A DNA stretch of 64,000 nucleotides from Ampullaceana balthica (Eukaryota > Mollusca > Gastropoda > Lymnaeidae): contig CALYLW010000056.1 in the NCBI GenBank assembly GCA_944989445.1, positions 655,948-719,947 of the forward strand, written 5' to 3'. The notes beneath the pieces are model-generated. The model had not been told where the DNA came from. It saw only the letters and a list, made by a program, of their open reading frames with translations, and searched no databases. The position numbers were made by a program, and so were the translations under genes. Numbering within the stretch: position 1 is the stretch's first letter; each line of letters starts with the position of its first letter. Below are positions 53,255 through 64,000 of the stretch, one piece after another.

Positions 53255-53682
53255 CTAGCGTATCACCCGTCAAAAATGACGGAAGTTTTCAGCTGAAATC
53301 TATTTATTTTGAAAAAATGCACTTTTTTTTTAGGTCGCCTACGCAGCCGACCTTTTTCAAAAGCCCAACTAACTTGTCCTTGTTTGATAAATACGAAATA
53401 TTAAACTTTCTGAAATGTACACAAAGTATTTTATAATAACCCCTTTGTTTTTTGATTTTATAATAACCATCATCAAATCCTCTTTTTACATTGTTCCCTT
53501 TTCCAAAATTAAACTATGAGCTAAAACAATGACGTCATATAATATTTTTTTACAGCGCATCTTTAATTTGCTCACCTTTTGATGCATTGGTGCAGTAATT
53601 TGGTGCGCTGCTTTCTAAAATTAGTAGCGTCACGGACAGACACTACGTGACATTGCAAATTATATTGTTTATGACTTAGGCG
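53255..53682 (-). mobile_element. Small non-autonomous Helitron, class B
   Basis: Minus strand, about 0.43 kb. The 3' end is CTAG (53255-53258) followed by T, with hairpin CCGTCATTTTTGACGG (53267-53282) about 9 nt inside. The interior matches 62770-63219 in reverse: CATCAAAAGGTGAGCAAATT, ATTTCGTATTTATCAAACAA and TCTGTCCGTGACGCTACTAA near the 5' end. The 5' end does not show a clear TC. Confidence 0.78.
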
Positions 53683-54400
53683 TGGCATTAACTATATGGT
53701 CTTTTAATAATTCTTGCAGCTTAATACCATTAAGGCGTTAACGAAATATCATTTCTCTTTACATGAGGGAAATGTCATTCAGTTACCCGCCTTGAAATTA
53801 TAATGTCCTCAATAAACAACTTAAAAAATAAACAAGCTTCAGAGATCGCGGTGACCAAAGAGCTATTTTAAGGTGGAAAAAAAGAACAACAATTTTTTTG
53901 GGTTAAAAAATACTTCCTTTGTAATGCATTAAATTCCATCTCTACACCGAACGTGGGTCAATTTATGGTAAAGTGAGACAGAGATTTTCTTTCTTACAGC
54001 TAAGTTACGTCATTTTAAATGTGAAGTAAAGCTGTATGGAGTGCCATCAGTTCATTCTAATGGCCGGCTTGTATTTTTATGATCCATTTCTATTATTTTT
54101 ATCCAGTCAACTTGGCAAATAATCGTCATCTATTTTCATTCTAACAGCACGGCAAATAGCGTAGCTTGTGTCCTTTTTTGTGCAAGCTGCTAGACACGTG
54201 AACTTGTCACGTGGTGTTGTGATTATTTTATTCTACCAATAAAGTTTTAACGAAGTAATTTTTAATGGATCGGACTATTGATGTCAATTAATCTCCTATT
54301 TTTCCCGCCTCTCTTTCATATACACACAATCTTTCTATCTTTCTTTCTCTATTTCTTACTCTATCTCGTTCTTTCACTCTCTCCATTTACCCCCCCCCCT
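53683..54400. other. Anonymous DNA, no gene seen
   Basis: AT-rich. No ORF or repeat recognised. Confidence 0.4.
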
Positions 54401-54414
54401 CTATCTCTCTCTCT

Positions 54415-54492
<78 letters not shown>

Positions 54493-54500
54493 GTGTGTCA
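54401..54500. repeat. (CT)n microsatellite
   Basis: Nearly pure CT over about 90 bp inside a longer pyrimidine-rich stretch (54300-54500). Confidence 0.95.
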
Positions 54501-54769
54501 GCATTTTGTGTGACAATTTCTAAGTTGTGTGTTTAACGTCATAAATGTCCGTGTTAACTTTCACTTTTTGTCTCTATTCACCCCTAACAGTCCTATAAAC
54601 TTGATGTCTTTTTTTTTAAATTATTATTATTATTTTTATTTATTTTTTTAATTATTTTTTTTTACATCTCCCTTTTTTCATTCTTTTGTTTGTGTTTTAA
54701 ATGTTCAAATGATAAACATTATTTCCCTTCCTTGATTTTACCACGTTTTTATTAATTCGCTTTCCTTCC

Positions 54770-55513
54770 TGTTTGTTGGTTTGTTGGTTTGTTTGTCCAG
54801 GATTTTTTCAAATCTGCCAACGTAAAATTGAACCACTTCTGATGGTCCTAGAGATCTGAAAATTTTACCACAGATAGAACTTAGATGACAATGCATAGTA
54901 TCAAAATTTCAGATCGATCGAATGTACAGTTATTAAATTATTGAACTTTTTAGTTTATCTATATTCTATATATAAGCATCTGTACCGTCTGCTTTTGTTG
55001 ACATCCGTGAGTTCACCCCGTGACCACATCACAATGTTTTTAAAACGTTGGGCGGGCGCTTGTGAGGTGTTGGGTAAAATAAATAGAGGTAAAAAAATAT
55101 TTTTAAAAACCAGGTTATAACCATATTGTTATAAGTGGACTAAAAAGAATAAAATAAATAGAAGTAAAAAAAAGATTTTTTAAAACCACGTTTTTATAAG
55201 CAGACTAATAAGAAGAAAATAATTTAAAACTTATAAGTTAAAGTACTTCAATATAATATGACTAAAAACGTGGGGCGGGTGTTTGGTATAAAAATTAAAG
55301 ATTTCTAATTTAGAAGGCAAAAGAGAGATCTATAAGTGAGAGTATGAGTGAGCTGCATATGTTAAACCTCATAAGCGCCCGCCCCACGTTTTTAGTCATA
55401 TTAAATCAAAGTACTTGAACTTCTTGAACTTATAAGTTTTAAATTATTTTCTTCTTTTTAGTCCGCTTATAAAAACGTGGTTTTTAAAAATCTTTTTTTT
55501 TACTTCTATTTAT
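54770..55513 (-). mobile_element. Fold-back element D, copy 3
   Basis: Same structure as copies 1 and 2 but on the minus strand. Arms lie at 55150-55275 and 55378-55513 around a loop of about 100 bp. The D part lies at 54780-55030, with TTTTACGTTGGCAGATTTGA and CGATCGATCTGAAATTTTGA on the minus strand. The loop is reverse-complementary to that of copy 2 because the whole element is flipped. Confidence 0.78.
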
Positions 55514-55622
55514 TACACTCTCAGATGCGTTTCAAAAAGCATATTTAGATTTTCAACAGTTTTCTTGATTGATTTACTTAATTTCTTACGAAATACTAAC
55601 GATCATGGTCTAACCATCACTT

Positions 55623-55929
55623 GACTAGTAACATTGACACACCCATCTCAAAGTGCACCCAGGCTCGAATAGTAACATTGACACCCCATCTCAAAGTGCA
55701 CCCAGGCTCGACTAGTAACATTGACACCACCCTCTCAAAGTGCACCCAGGCTCGACTAGTAATATTGACACCACCCTCTCAAAGTGCACCCAGGCTCGAC
55801 TAGTAATATTGACACCACCCTCTCAAAGTGCACCCAGGCTCGACTAGTAATATTGACACCACCCTCTCAAAGTGCACCCAGGCTCGACTAGTAACATTGA
55901 CACCACCATCTCAAAGTGCACCCAGGCTC
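55623..55929. repeat. 44-bp minisatellite, 7 units
   Basis: Unit GACTAGTAACATTGACACCA plus CCCTCTCAAAGTGCACCCAGGCTC, nearly identical units. Confidence 0.95.
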
Positions 55930-57281
55930 GACTGGAAATATCGATACCCCAACCTGTAAGTGTCCCTAGGCACGTGCCGATGTTAGGCATTCGAAGAATG
56001 ACGATTTGTCAGTCAACACTCCAAACTAAGGAGCCATCAATTACAGAATTGATATCATAACGCTTGAGCCGCGTGCCACATTCTTTTACCAACGATTAGT
56101 ATCAACATAACCTCTAAGGTCATCAGGCAGAGGTCATAGTAAGGTCAGGCTACAAAAATGTACAGTGAGGTCAAAGGTTAGAGCTAGCCAACATTTGAAG
56201 ATGTTCTGATCTGATCAGTGAGAGTAAAGGCGACACGTGTAACGGATCATGTCGACTACCCGGACAATACCCGGATATACTCGGAAAATGTCGATATTTA
56301 ACCCGGAAAATAACCGCCTCGGCTATTGAAATGAACAATTACCAGGTCGTCATGAAATTAGTTCAAACAATAAAAAATAAATTTTGTCTATAAGCATGCC
56401 ACTATACGCCAAGTGACAGTCACACACTACCGCTACTATCCAGGGCCGTCTTATCAATTTACACACAGTAGGCACTGTGACGGGGGCCTAAGAACTTATT
56501 TTAAGAGCCTACAAAATTCAGAAAAAGGCATGAAAACATAAAGGGGGTACTTCAATTTAAAGATGTTACTGAAATAGTAAATACAAATTTAATAACGTTT
56601 ATAGCTCTAGCCATGTAAGATGATAACTTGTCATGTTTTAAAGTTTATCTAACTTTTCTGAGCTTTAGCAAAGTCTCAAAATGTTATTTCTTTCATCAAG
56701 TCCTTTTCAATTGAATGAAACGTCGAGGAGAATAGTCGTATGTTTCCCATCGGAGACTGATTTTTTTTTAAAATCGGCTTCAGATTGGAAGAAAAAAAAA
56801 GAAGTTTACCTTATAGAAAGTATTCCGAAAATTAAAAGGCGCATTTGTAAAGCAAAATATACATTTGAAAAAACTTGACACCAACATAATGTATTATCTA
56901 TGTGTGCGCTAATCAATGCAGCCAGAGTTTTGTGGTTACCAAACATTGGCGAAAACCAATCAATGGTTATTAAATAAATTTATCAGGAAATGCATCTTCC
57001 AATGTGATTACTACATCTCAGTGTCTTGGCTTAGAAAATGTTTAATAGAAATCTGATCGCTGCAATTAGTTTCTCTAGGACGTCAGTTCACTTTTTAAAA
57101 CCGTTTTTGTTTCTTCTTCTGCAGTTTTGCGTCGGCTATATTTGTCTACGGGAATTCATGATGATGATGATGATGATGTATGACACTATTTATTGTCACC
57201 GCGCTCTTATTTTATTAACTCTTTAATTGTTAAAATCCAGGAAATAATTAACATTGTTTATCTTTAATACAATTTTGGTTA
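55930..57281. other. Anonymous DNA, no gene seen
   Basis: A short (ATG)n run lies at 57158-57178. No coding segment recognised. Confidence 0.4.
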
Positions 57282-57550
57282 GGGGCCGTTCATAAAGTAG
57301 GTCACGCTCCAGAGGGGGAGGGGGTGTAAGAAATTGTGACAGTTTGTGACAGAGGGGAGGGGGTCTGGCCCTGTGTGACGTCACGGTGTTTCTATTAAAT
57401 TTTAATTATTTTGTTAATTTAAAAAAACATTTTGTTCGAAAGTGTGACGTACTTTAGGGAGGGGGTCCAAGACTTGTGACAGTTTTTGACAGGGGAGGGG
57501 GGAGTTAAAAATGGTAAAAAAATATCGTGACGTACTTTATGGATGGCCCC
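57282..57550. mobile_element. MITE with GGGGCCGTTC ends, copy 3
   Basis: 269 bp, flanked by TTA on both sides (57279-57281 and 57551-57553). The ends are inverted repeats and internal GTGACAGTTTGTGACAG blocks match copy 1. Confidence 0.88.
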
Positions 57551-57592
57551 TTACTTGGTTGGCAGTTTACGTTAGATAGGACCTAAGAATAT

Positions 57593-57740
57593 AAGAGTGT
57601 CTAGGATCTACGAATTCTTTAGAACAGGCCTGCTACCATCTAACAGTGCCTAGGGTCTACGAAGTCTTTAGAACAGCCCTGCTACCATCTAAGAGTGCCT
57701 AGGGTCTACGAAGTCTTTAAAACAGCACTGCTACCATCTA
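57593..57740. repeat. 49-bp minisatellite, 3 units
   Basis: Units share AGTGCCTAGGGTCTACGAAG and CTGCTACCATCTA. Confidence 0.88.
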
Positions 57741-58616
57741 CCAGCAATCAGGTCCTCTTGCGCTTGTATCTTGACTTGCTCTACAACTTATCATTTTTAT
57801 CTTAAGGGATGTCATATCTATACAATTAATTCCTGATCTTTGTGAGTTCTATTGATTCAGATTTGACAGTTCCAATTGGTTGAAAATAATTTCTAATGCT
57901 CTATACTCTATAGACTACAGGCAATGTCTGAAATGTCAAACTTTCTAGCTCAAATCAACAGTTTATGATATCAAATATCCGAACAGGGGTGGATCAAGAT
58001 TGCTCGGGGCCCCTGGCTGTAATTCCACCTAGGGCCAGGTCCAACCACCTTTAATACACAATATGATAAGTTTTGGGCCTTTAAATCATTGGCGGCCCCT
58101 GGCTTTAGCCCAATGAGCAACCCCCCCCCCTAATCCGCCATAGTATCCGAACCATAACTTTTTTAACCAGTGAGATCCCAATGCACAACGTAACACTTAA
58201 TAATTAAACATCGCTTCAGTGGGCGTTCGTGATGGAGCAGTTCATGACGTTAATATGCCTATCAGGTCTCAGTTAGACGCATATGGACTGCTGATCGTTT
58301 GTCATTACGTATTTTTCAAAGAATTTTCAACACTATTGAGGTTCTGACTTTGAGATTCAGTTTGAGAATCCCCCGTTCCACAAATCAACGATTGTCAGGC
58401 GTTCATTACGAGATTGTTTGCTACAGCTATTAATGAAATCATTTAACCTGAACACTGCATGCATTCCGACGAACCGGTAATGGATACAGTGTCAAGTTGT
58501 ATCTAATGGATATGGATGGTGGATGAAGGCGAAATACATGCGAAAGATACAGGTGATGATTGCAGGAAATGGATGCAGGCGATTTATACAGGTCTAGATG
58601 CCAGTGGCTTGTAAGT
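57741..58616. other. Anonymous DNA, no gene seen
   Basis: 57990-58140 is GGGGCCCCTGGC-rich, like a transposon remnant. The rest is anonymous. Confidence 0.4.
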
Positions 58617-58877
58617 AATTTAAAAGCACGTGTCACTCATTCCTCATTCCGTAACGCTGGGGGACATAGTACAACAGTCCTTAGCAGTTAAAAAAGAAAG
58701 GTATCATTTTGGTTTCGAGATTAAAAGAGCGTGTGGTGTTTCTCGTCGTAAACCAAAACAATCATAAAATACTTTGTGTACATTTCAGGAAGTTTAATAT
58801 TTCGTATTTATCAAACAAGGATAAGTTAATTGGGCTTTTGAAAAAAGTGGGCGCCGTAGGCGCCTTACAACCCTTAG
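58617..58877 (+). mobile_element. Small Helitron, class B, copy 1 of a head-to-tail pair
   Basis: The 3' end is hairpin GGCGCCGTAGGCGCC (58850-58864), then TTAG (58874-58877) and T. The interior matches 53255-53682 and 62770-63219 (TTTCGTATTTATCAAACAAG, TTGGGCTTTTGAAAAAAGTG). The 5' end (CACGTGTCACTCATTCC) is approximate. Confidence 0.68.
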
Positions 58878-58879
58878 TA

Positions 58880-59368
58880 TATATAATATAAAAGCCCATG
58901 TCACTCGGTAACGCTAAGGGACATCACTCTGCTTTTTATTTTAAAATCAAAATATAGACGTAAAATCATAATCATTTTGGTTTCGAGATTAACAGAGCGT
59001 GTGGTGTTTCTCGCCGTAAAATATTATATGACGTCATTGTTTGAACTTACATTTTAATTTTGGAAAAGGGAAATTCTCGAAATTCTGCTCAAGTGAAGAT
59101 CATAATAGAGCCAAACCCACTGCAAGGTCAACTACTTAACGATTATCGTTTCTTTACTCGAAATGTTGGATATAGAGAAATATTGTAACAAAAATAATAA
59201 AGTATTCTAATGAACTAAAAATTAATTATTCATTCTTTTTATTGAACTCATTCATATTCCAATTTTTGGTTGTCGGACACTCTGATTCGAACGCATGCAA
59301 TAACATTCACTTAAGTTACTTGGGCTTTTGAAAAAAAAGGGCGCCGTAGGCACCCCACAACAACCTAG
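58880..59368 (+). mobile_element. Small Helitron, class B, copy 2 of a head-to-tail pair
   Basis: Begins within a few bases of the previous 3' end (AAAGCCCATGTCACTCGG). It shares CATTTTGGTTTCGAGATTAA and GAGCGTGTGGTGTTTCTCG with copy 1. It ends with a GGCGCCGTAGGCACC stem, then CTAG (59365-59368) and T. A (TA)n tract follows (59369-59412). Confidence 0.68.
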
Positions 59369-59412
59369 TATATATATATAGATATATAGATATATATATA
59401 TATATATATATA

Positions 59413-60145
59413 GCCAACAGTTTGGGGTGACAAATAGCGTTGGAAGTTACATGTGCACAAGGCGACAGTGTGGTAACCTGGTTGTTCTAACAGGATGGCA
59501 AATGTAGCATTGTAAAATAGTTACGATTATTTACGGCTTGTGATGTGTCGTCAAGCACCGATAAACCTCATCCCATCCCACCTTAAAATACTACTTTTAA
59601 AAATCAATTGTGCTTCATTTAAAATCGCAAAAATAAAATTGAAGTGTACAGTGTTCAATATTCAACTATTGAAACAAAGAATAAAGATGTGCAGCAGTTG
59701 TTACGCACATCTTCTCAAAACAGCGGCAGATAACTTTCAGTCAATAATCTAACGACCTGTTATTTCCTGATTAAAACTTTCCACTGCATCGAATACGTCC
59801 TATTTTAAATCTGTTTCTATTTTAAGGAAAGTTCCCAGAAGAGCTTGTCGATAATAGGTCAAGGTGTCCACAGGGCTAAAAAAAATAGAAGATGTTTTGA
59901 CTTGTAGTTTATTTAGATTTATTGCAGTGAGCTAAAACTATGTCCCCCATTCTGAAAGCTTACCTTACAACTAATTTGTTTATTACATGGAGAACTACCT
60001 GTATGTGTGATAGATCTGAACTACTGCAGACATTTTAGGGCATGTGTGGTGTGCTGCCTCTGTGTGCTGTCAATCAAGCAAACTCCTATCGGTATTTGTA
60101 CACTATAATAAACGGTCACGTATTCCTATGCTTTCAATCTTAAGT
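59413..60145. other. Anonymous DNA, no gene seen
   Basis: No gene or repeat recognised. Confidence 0.4.
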
Positions 60146-60495
<350 letters not shown>

Positions 60496-60590
60496 GAAAG
60501 CTTTTAAAAGTTATAATCTGAAAATCTATATAACTACAATGTACGACTGCATGCTAGTCTACTGTGGAATAAAATGTCGGTTTAATTCAG

Positions 60591-60743
60591 ACCAGGACTG
60601 ATATTCCCCAAGGGCTGCAACCGATGTCACAACTAACTCTTCAGACACGCCTGAGACAACTCAGGGACAACAACCTTGCCCTGGCCGTGAGCATTACTGC
60701 CCTTCTAAGGGAAAACACTCAAATGGCGTTGAGAAAATTACAG
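60591..60743 (+). CDS. Possible orphan exon, 51 codons
   Basis: The open stretch reads TRTDIPQGLQPMSQLTLQTR, LRQLRDNNLALAVSITALLR, then ENTQMALRKLQ. It is preceded by TTTAATTCAG and followed by CAG|GTGGTC, so it would be a phase 0-0 exon of 153 nt. It is richer in G+C than the flanks and the sequence is amphipathic, helix-like. No family recognised and no neighbouring exon found. A transposon fragment is equally possible. Confidence 0.22.
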
Positions 60744-62769
60744 GTGGTCATGGTGTGGTCAAACTAGTCGTGCCCATATAATAATTAAAAAGTTACGTTA
60801 AATTACACAAAGTTTTTGACTATAAATCCCTTATATATGAGACATAACTAAAATGATTGATTATGTGCAATATAATATGCACCACCCCACAAACATTTAC
60901 AGACTGAAACTGACTGAACTCCCTTTGCTGTAAACCTGGTGGGGGGGATGTGAACACTAATGGCTGGACTGAACTCCAGCGACACAAGGAGGTGAAAAAT
61001 AGCAGACGGCGACATAGAAATACAAAGCGATAAACTAAACGTGCATTAATTTAATTACGATACATTCTATCAATCTGAAATTTTGATACAATGCATTGTT
61101 AGGTGACACGAGTCTATGTGCAAAATTTCAGCTCGATAGCATCATGGGAAGTGGATCATTTTTTTACTTTTGTTTTCAGCCCGCCCGTCCAAGAGATCAC
61201 GACAGACAAGACGGTGAAGTTAATGTAAGGGATTTAAAAATGACCGTGGTAAAGTTAAGCTGACCACTAGACGTTATAGAGATGGTAAAAATTTGGTGAA
61301 TCTAAGGATAATAGAACGTAATTTTCAATACACGATAATTTTATCAAATAAGGTCAGTTAGATTTCCTTTTCGTTTTTTTTATAATTTGCATTGCATTTC
61401 GGTGGCGTGGACAGTTACTGTATACTTTTAACAGCTTTTCGGTATACTTTTAACAGCTTTTCGGTATACTTTTAACAGCTTTTCGGTATACTTTTAACAG
61501 CTTTTTGGTAAACTTATGTTTGGATCCACTCGCAATTCATTATTACAATTTTTAGTTTTAAAAAAATAGTATTTATATTTTTTTTTACTTATCTGTAGAT
61601 TTAAGTTAGTATCATGTGTTTGATGACCAGCCCAAGAACACAGAGTCGTATCTCCTATATCTAAATAATGGAGTGACGCACAACACTACTTACTTAACAG
61701 CAGTGAGATGACGAGACAGCAAAAACCCCATGGTCGTATTCGGTTACACGACATGACGATACTGTCGCGGCGTTGATCCCCTTTCTCATCTAGTCCTCAG
61801 ATTCTGGCAACTCGATTCCCTCCATGTCATCCGTCCTGCCCTGTAGGCGATGCTCCAAACAATTTCAGCATTGTCATTTGTTTTGCTCTTGGTTTTGCTA
61901 GTTGTGATGTTCAAAGTGTTGGTCATTGAAATATGATGGGTCAACGAGACAATATTGCAGAAAAATGACAGAATTTAAACATCATCTGCTTATTGACTTA
62001 GCCAAAGTAATCCGTGTCTAAACACAGTAGAAGAATTCCTAATTTCTACACATCTGTCAAAACATGTTGTGGTAACATGACAAGAAGACACGTAGCTTGA
62101 GAAACTCATAGAGCGAGCTATCGGCTCAGTCGGCGAATGTCACGTCTGATCGTTTTACATCCAGGCCTGAAACAATACAAAAATATTGTCTCTTCTCTTT
62201 GCTGCCAGTAGCTTCCAAGTGCTGTGTGAAATAGTTTAACGATGTAAATAACGTACTATTAAACTACTATAGAATACTTTTCTAATACACTGTGACAACG
62301 CTACCGTAAAACTGACTTATCGTTTGCCAACTACTGCGCTTTGCTTAAGACACCGACCAACCAACTCTTCATCAACCGGTGACATTAATGACAACACATT
62401 GATACCTAGTCTGATTCTATGAACCGGCGCGTGCACACCATTAGCAGACAGGGTGACATCACCACGAGGCCACACGTTTACAACCACGAGTCACTAAGAC
62501 ACTTGGGCCTGCAGTGTGGCTTCCGAAATGTCGAGCTTGTGATTATTAGATTTCGGTCTGTGTTCAATTTCTTTTCACTTTCTTAATAGTTGGCGTTCAA
62601 AATTTGTAACACTATAGATCTGTCGGTAAGGTCAATCAGTCGGTGAGGTCGTCCGTCGGTGAGATCATATGTCGGTGAGGTCAATCAATTGGTGGGGTCA
62701 TCAGTCGGTGATAGTATACGTCACAGTGGTTCATACAGCTTGGGTTGGCACAATAATTCACGCAATAAT
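60744..62769. other. Mostly anonymous; D-family remnant and short repeats
   Basis: 60840-61260 resembles the D part of the fold-back element (CACAAACATTTACAGACTG, TCAATCTGAAATTTTGATAC, AAAATTTCAGCTCGATAGC). 61421-61510 is four 22-bp units (GGTATACTTTTAACAGCTTTTC). 62625-62712 is a degenerate GTCGGTGAGGTCAATCA repeat. No gene seen. Confidence 0.5.
61421..61510. repeat. 22-bp minisatellite, 4 units
   Basis: GTATACTTTTAACAGCTTTT repeated four times, last unit slightly changed. Confidence 0.92.
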
Positions 62770-63219
62770 CAATATACATAATTTGCAATCCCTGTCACGT
62801 CTGTAGTGTCTGTCCGTGACGCTACTAATTTTAGAAAGCAGTGCACCAAATTACTGCACCAATGCATCAAAAGGTGTGCAAATTAAAGATGCGCTTTAAA
62901 AAAAATTTTATAAGACGTTATTGTTTTAGCTCATATTCATATTTTAATTTTGGAAAAGGGATCAATGTAAAAAGAGAAAAAGAGGATTTGATGATGGTTA
63001 ATTATAAAAATCAAAAAATAAAGGGGGCGCCCTACAACTCCTATTATAAAATACTTTGTGTGCATTTCAGAAAGTTTAATATTTCGTATTTATCAAACAA
63101 GGACAAGTTAGTTGGGCATTTGAAAAAGGTGGGCGCCATAGGCGCCCTAAAAAGTGCATTTTTCAAAATAAAAGATTTCATCTAAAAATTTCCGTCATTT
63201 TTTACGGGTAATACACTAG
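62770..63219 (+). mobile_element. Small non-autonomous Helitron, class B
   Basis: The 3' end is a CCGTCATTTTTTACGG stem (63192-63207), then CTAG (63216-63219) and T. Its interior matches 53255-53682 on the opposite strand through most of its length, but with extra GGGCGCC blocks. The 114-codon ORF inside is not conserved and I do not call it. Confidence 0.75.
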
Positions 63220-64000
63220 TTTAAAATAAAGACACACAAATTAAATTAAAAATCATGTACGATAATTCTAACGGTTATAAATGTAACCGTTGAAACCGTA
63301 ATCGCCACACTATGTGTTTACGTCAATCACTTCGTGAATCCAAATACAGATGTTCTTAAACACGATTTATGTCGTATTGTTGGCACTTCATCATATCATA
63401 CAGGGTCTCGGGTCTCTCAGACCGTAAACGTCATATCTCATTATGGTCAAGTCCATTAAGCCGACTCTACCTTAAACAGATCTGTAGATATAAGGCAAAA
63501 CCAAATACCCGAATATTGTATTAACATACTAATAAAAATTTTATGTCTAAATACCCTGATTTTCTATTAATAGATTTCCACCTTTAAACGACAGAGCCTA
63601 CTCCACATTCGGTATTAAAAAGTTAAGCATTTTCCAATCCTGTTTTAACATCTTTTACAGTATGGATATCGTTAAGGTATTTGTCATTCGTGTCTTAACA
63701 TCTCCTTACGGTATTCATGCGCGGTCTCCTACTTGAGGTGATTAGACTATGAATATTAATTGTCAACCGTTATCACATTTCCCGAGACGCCGAGACACAC
63801 GCCTCCAGTCAGAAGGGACGAGCCATCAACTATTCATATCTGGACAACAATCAGCTTCTAGAATTCCAGTCACGTAGAATGTCACGTGGTCGTCATGTGA
63901 CTGAAGGACTTTGCAACGTGAAGAAGAACAATGATCTAATCGGTTTACTTTTCGTCAAAGATATCTCCCTGTATACAATTATAATGTAAGATATCTCCCT
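63220..64000. other. Anonymous DNA; E-box-like cluster at 63870
   Basis: 63545-63600 resembles a right end of the ATAGGSCTTG family (TTTTCTATTAATAGATTTCC). 63870-63903 has TCACGTAG, TCACGTGG and TCATGTGAC close together. No gene seen. Confidence 0.4.

Noticed and set aside
55150..55513. Apparent inversion of the fold-back loop relative to copies 1 and 2
   Set aside because: The D part next to it is flipped too, so the whole element is simply on the other strand.
62841..63185. 114-codon ORF in the class B Helitron
   Set aside because: The related copy at 53255-53682 does not keep the frame, so it is not a conserved protein.

Overview
The window is AT-rich animal nuclear DNA. It holds one multi-exon host gene and an unusually dense set of transposable elements. 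The gene has GT..AG introns and a CUB / LDL-receptor-A / transmembrane architecture. Helitron Rep-Hel genes, a LINE, many MITE-like elements and long minisatellites suggest an invertebrate, most likely a lophotrochozoan such as a gastropod mollusc. The species cannot be fixed from sequence alone.

Layout. 1-3983: 3' part of an autonomous Helitron on the + strand (Rep-Hel gene cut by the window edge, 3' hairpin and CTAG end at 3983). 3984-5894: repeat remnants and two MITEs. 5895-14856 (minus strand): six 3' exons of a single-pass receptor (CUB, LDLa, TM, long cytoplasmic tail with two PPxY motifs). All five internal exon junctions agree in phase; upstream exons were not found. Its introns carry a 1.3-kb Helitron-like element with internal tandem repeats, a 350-bp MITE and a head-to-tail pair of small Helitrons. 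15944-17332: a long member of a GGGGCCGTCC-ended DNA-transposon family with decayed coding DNA. 18685-23455 or beyond (minus strand): a second Helitron, nearly identical to the first, with a complete 1542-residue Rep-Hel ORF. 24297-26698: two Helitron-like 5' ends facing each other.

26.7-45.6 kb is mostly anonymous. It holds tandem fold-back elements (30.7-32.1 kb), a TIR element that keeps a 45-codon N-terminal gene fragment (32.1-33.4 kb) and several minisatellites. 45.6-48.0 kb is a minisatellite cluster, including ten almost perfect 52-bp units. 48.0-49.6 kb holds a composite Helitron with a tRNA-like segment and a TA-flanked MITE. 49.6-52.0 kb is a 5'-truncated LINE with an intact reverse transcriptase to zinc finger ORF, followed by a 26-bp minisatellite. 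53-64 kb has further small Helitrons, a third fold-back element, a third GGGGCCGTCC MITE and a 320-bp GAAA purine tract.

The unifying theme is rolling-circle transposition. I can see eleven Helitron-type 3' ends, most with a hairpin, ten ending CTAG and one TTAG, and ten followed by T. They fall into at least four hairpin classes. One Rep-Hel gene (18.8-23.5 kb) keeps all recognisable catalytic motifs. The other has an HPH instead of HAH in the Rep metal-binding motif. The most unusual objects are the small Helitrons carrying a tRNA-like segment at the same internal position, the fold-back elements, and the TIR element with the truncated gene.
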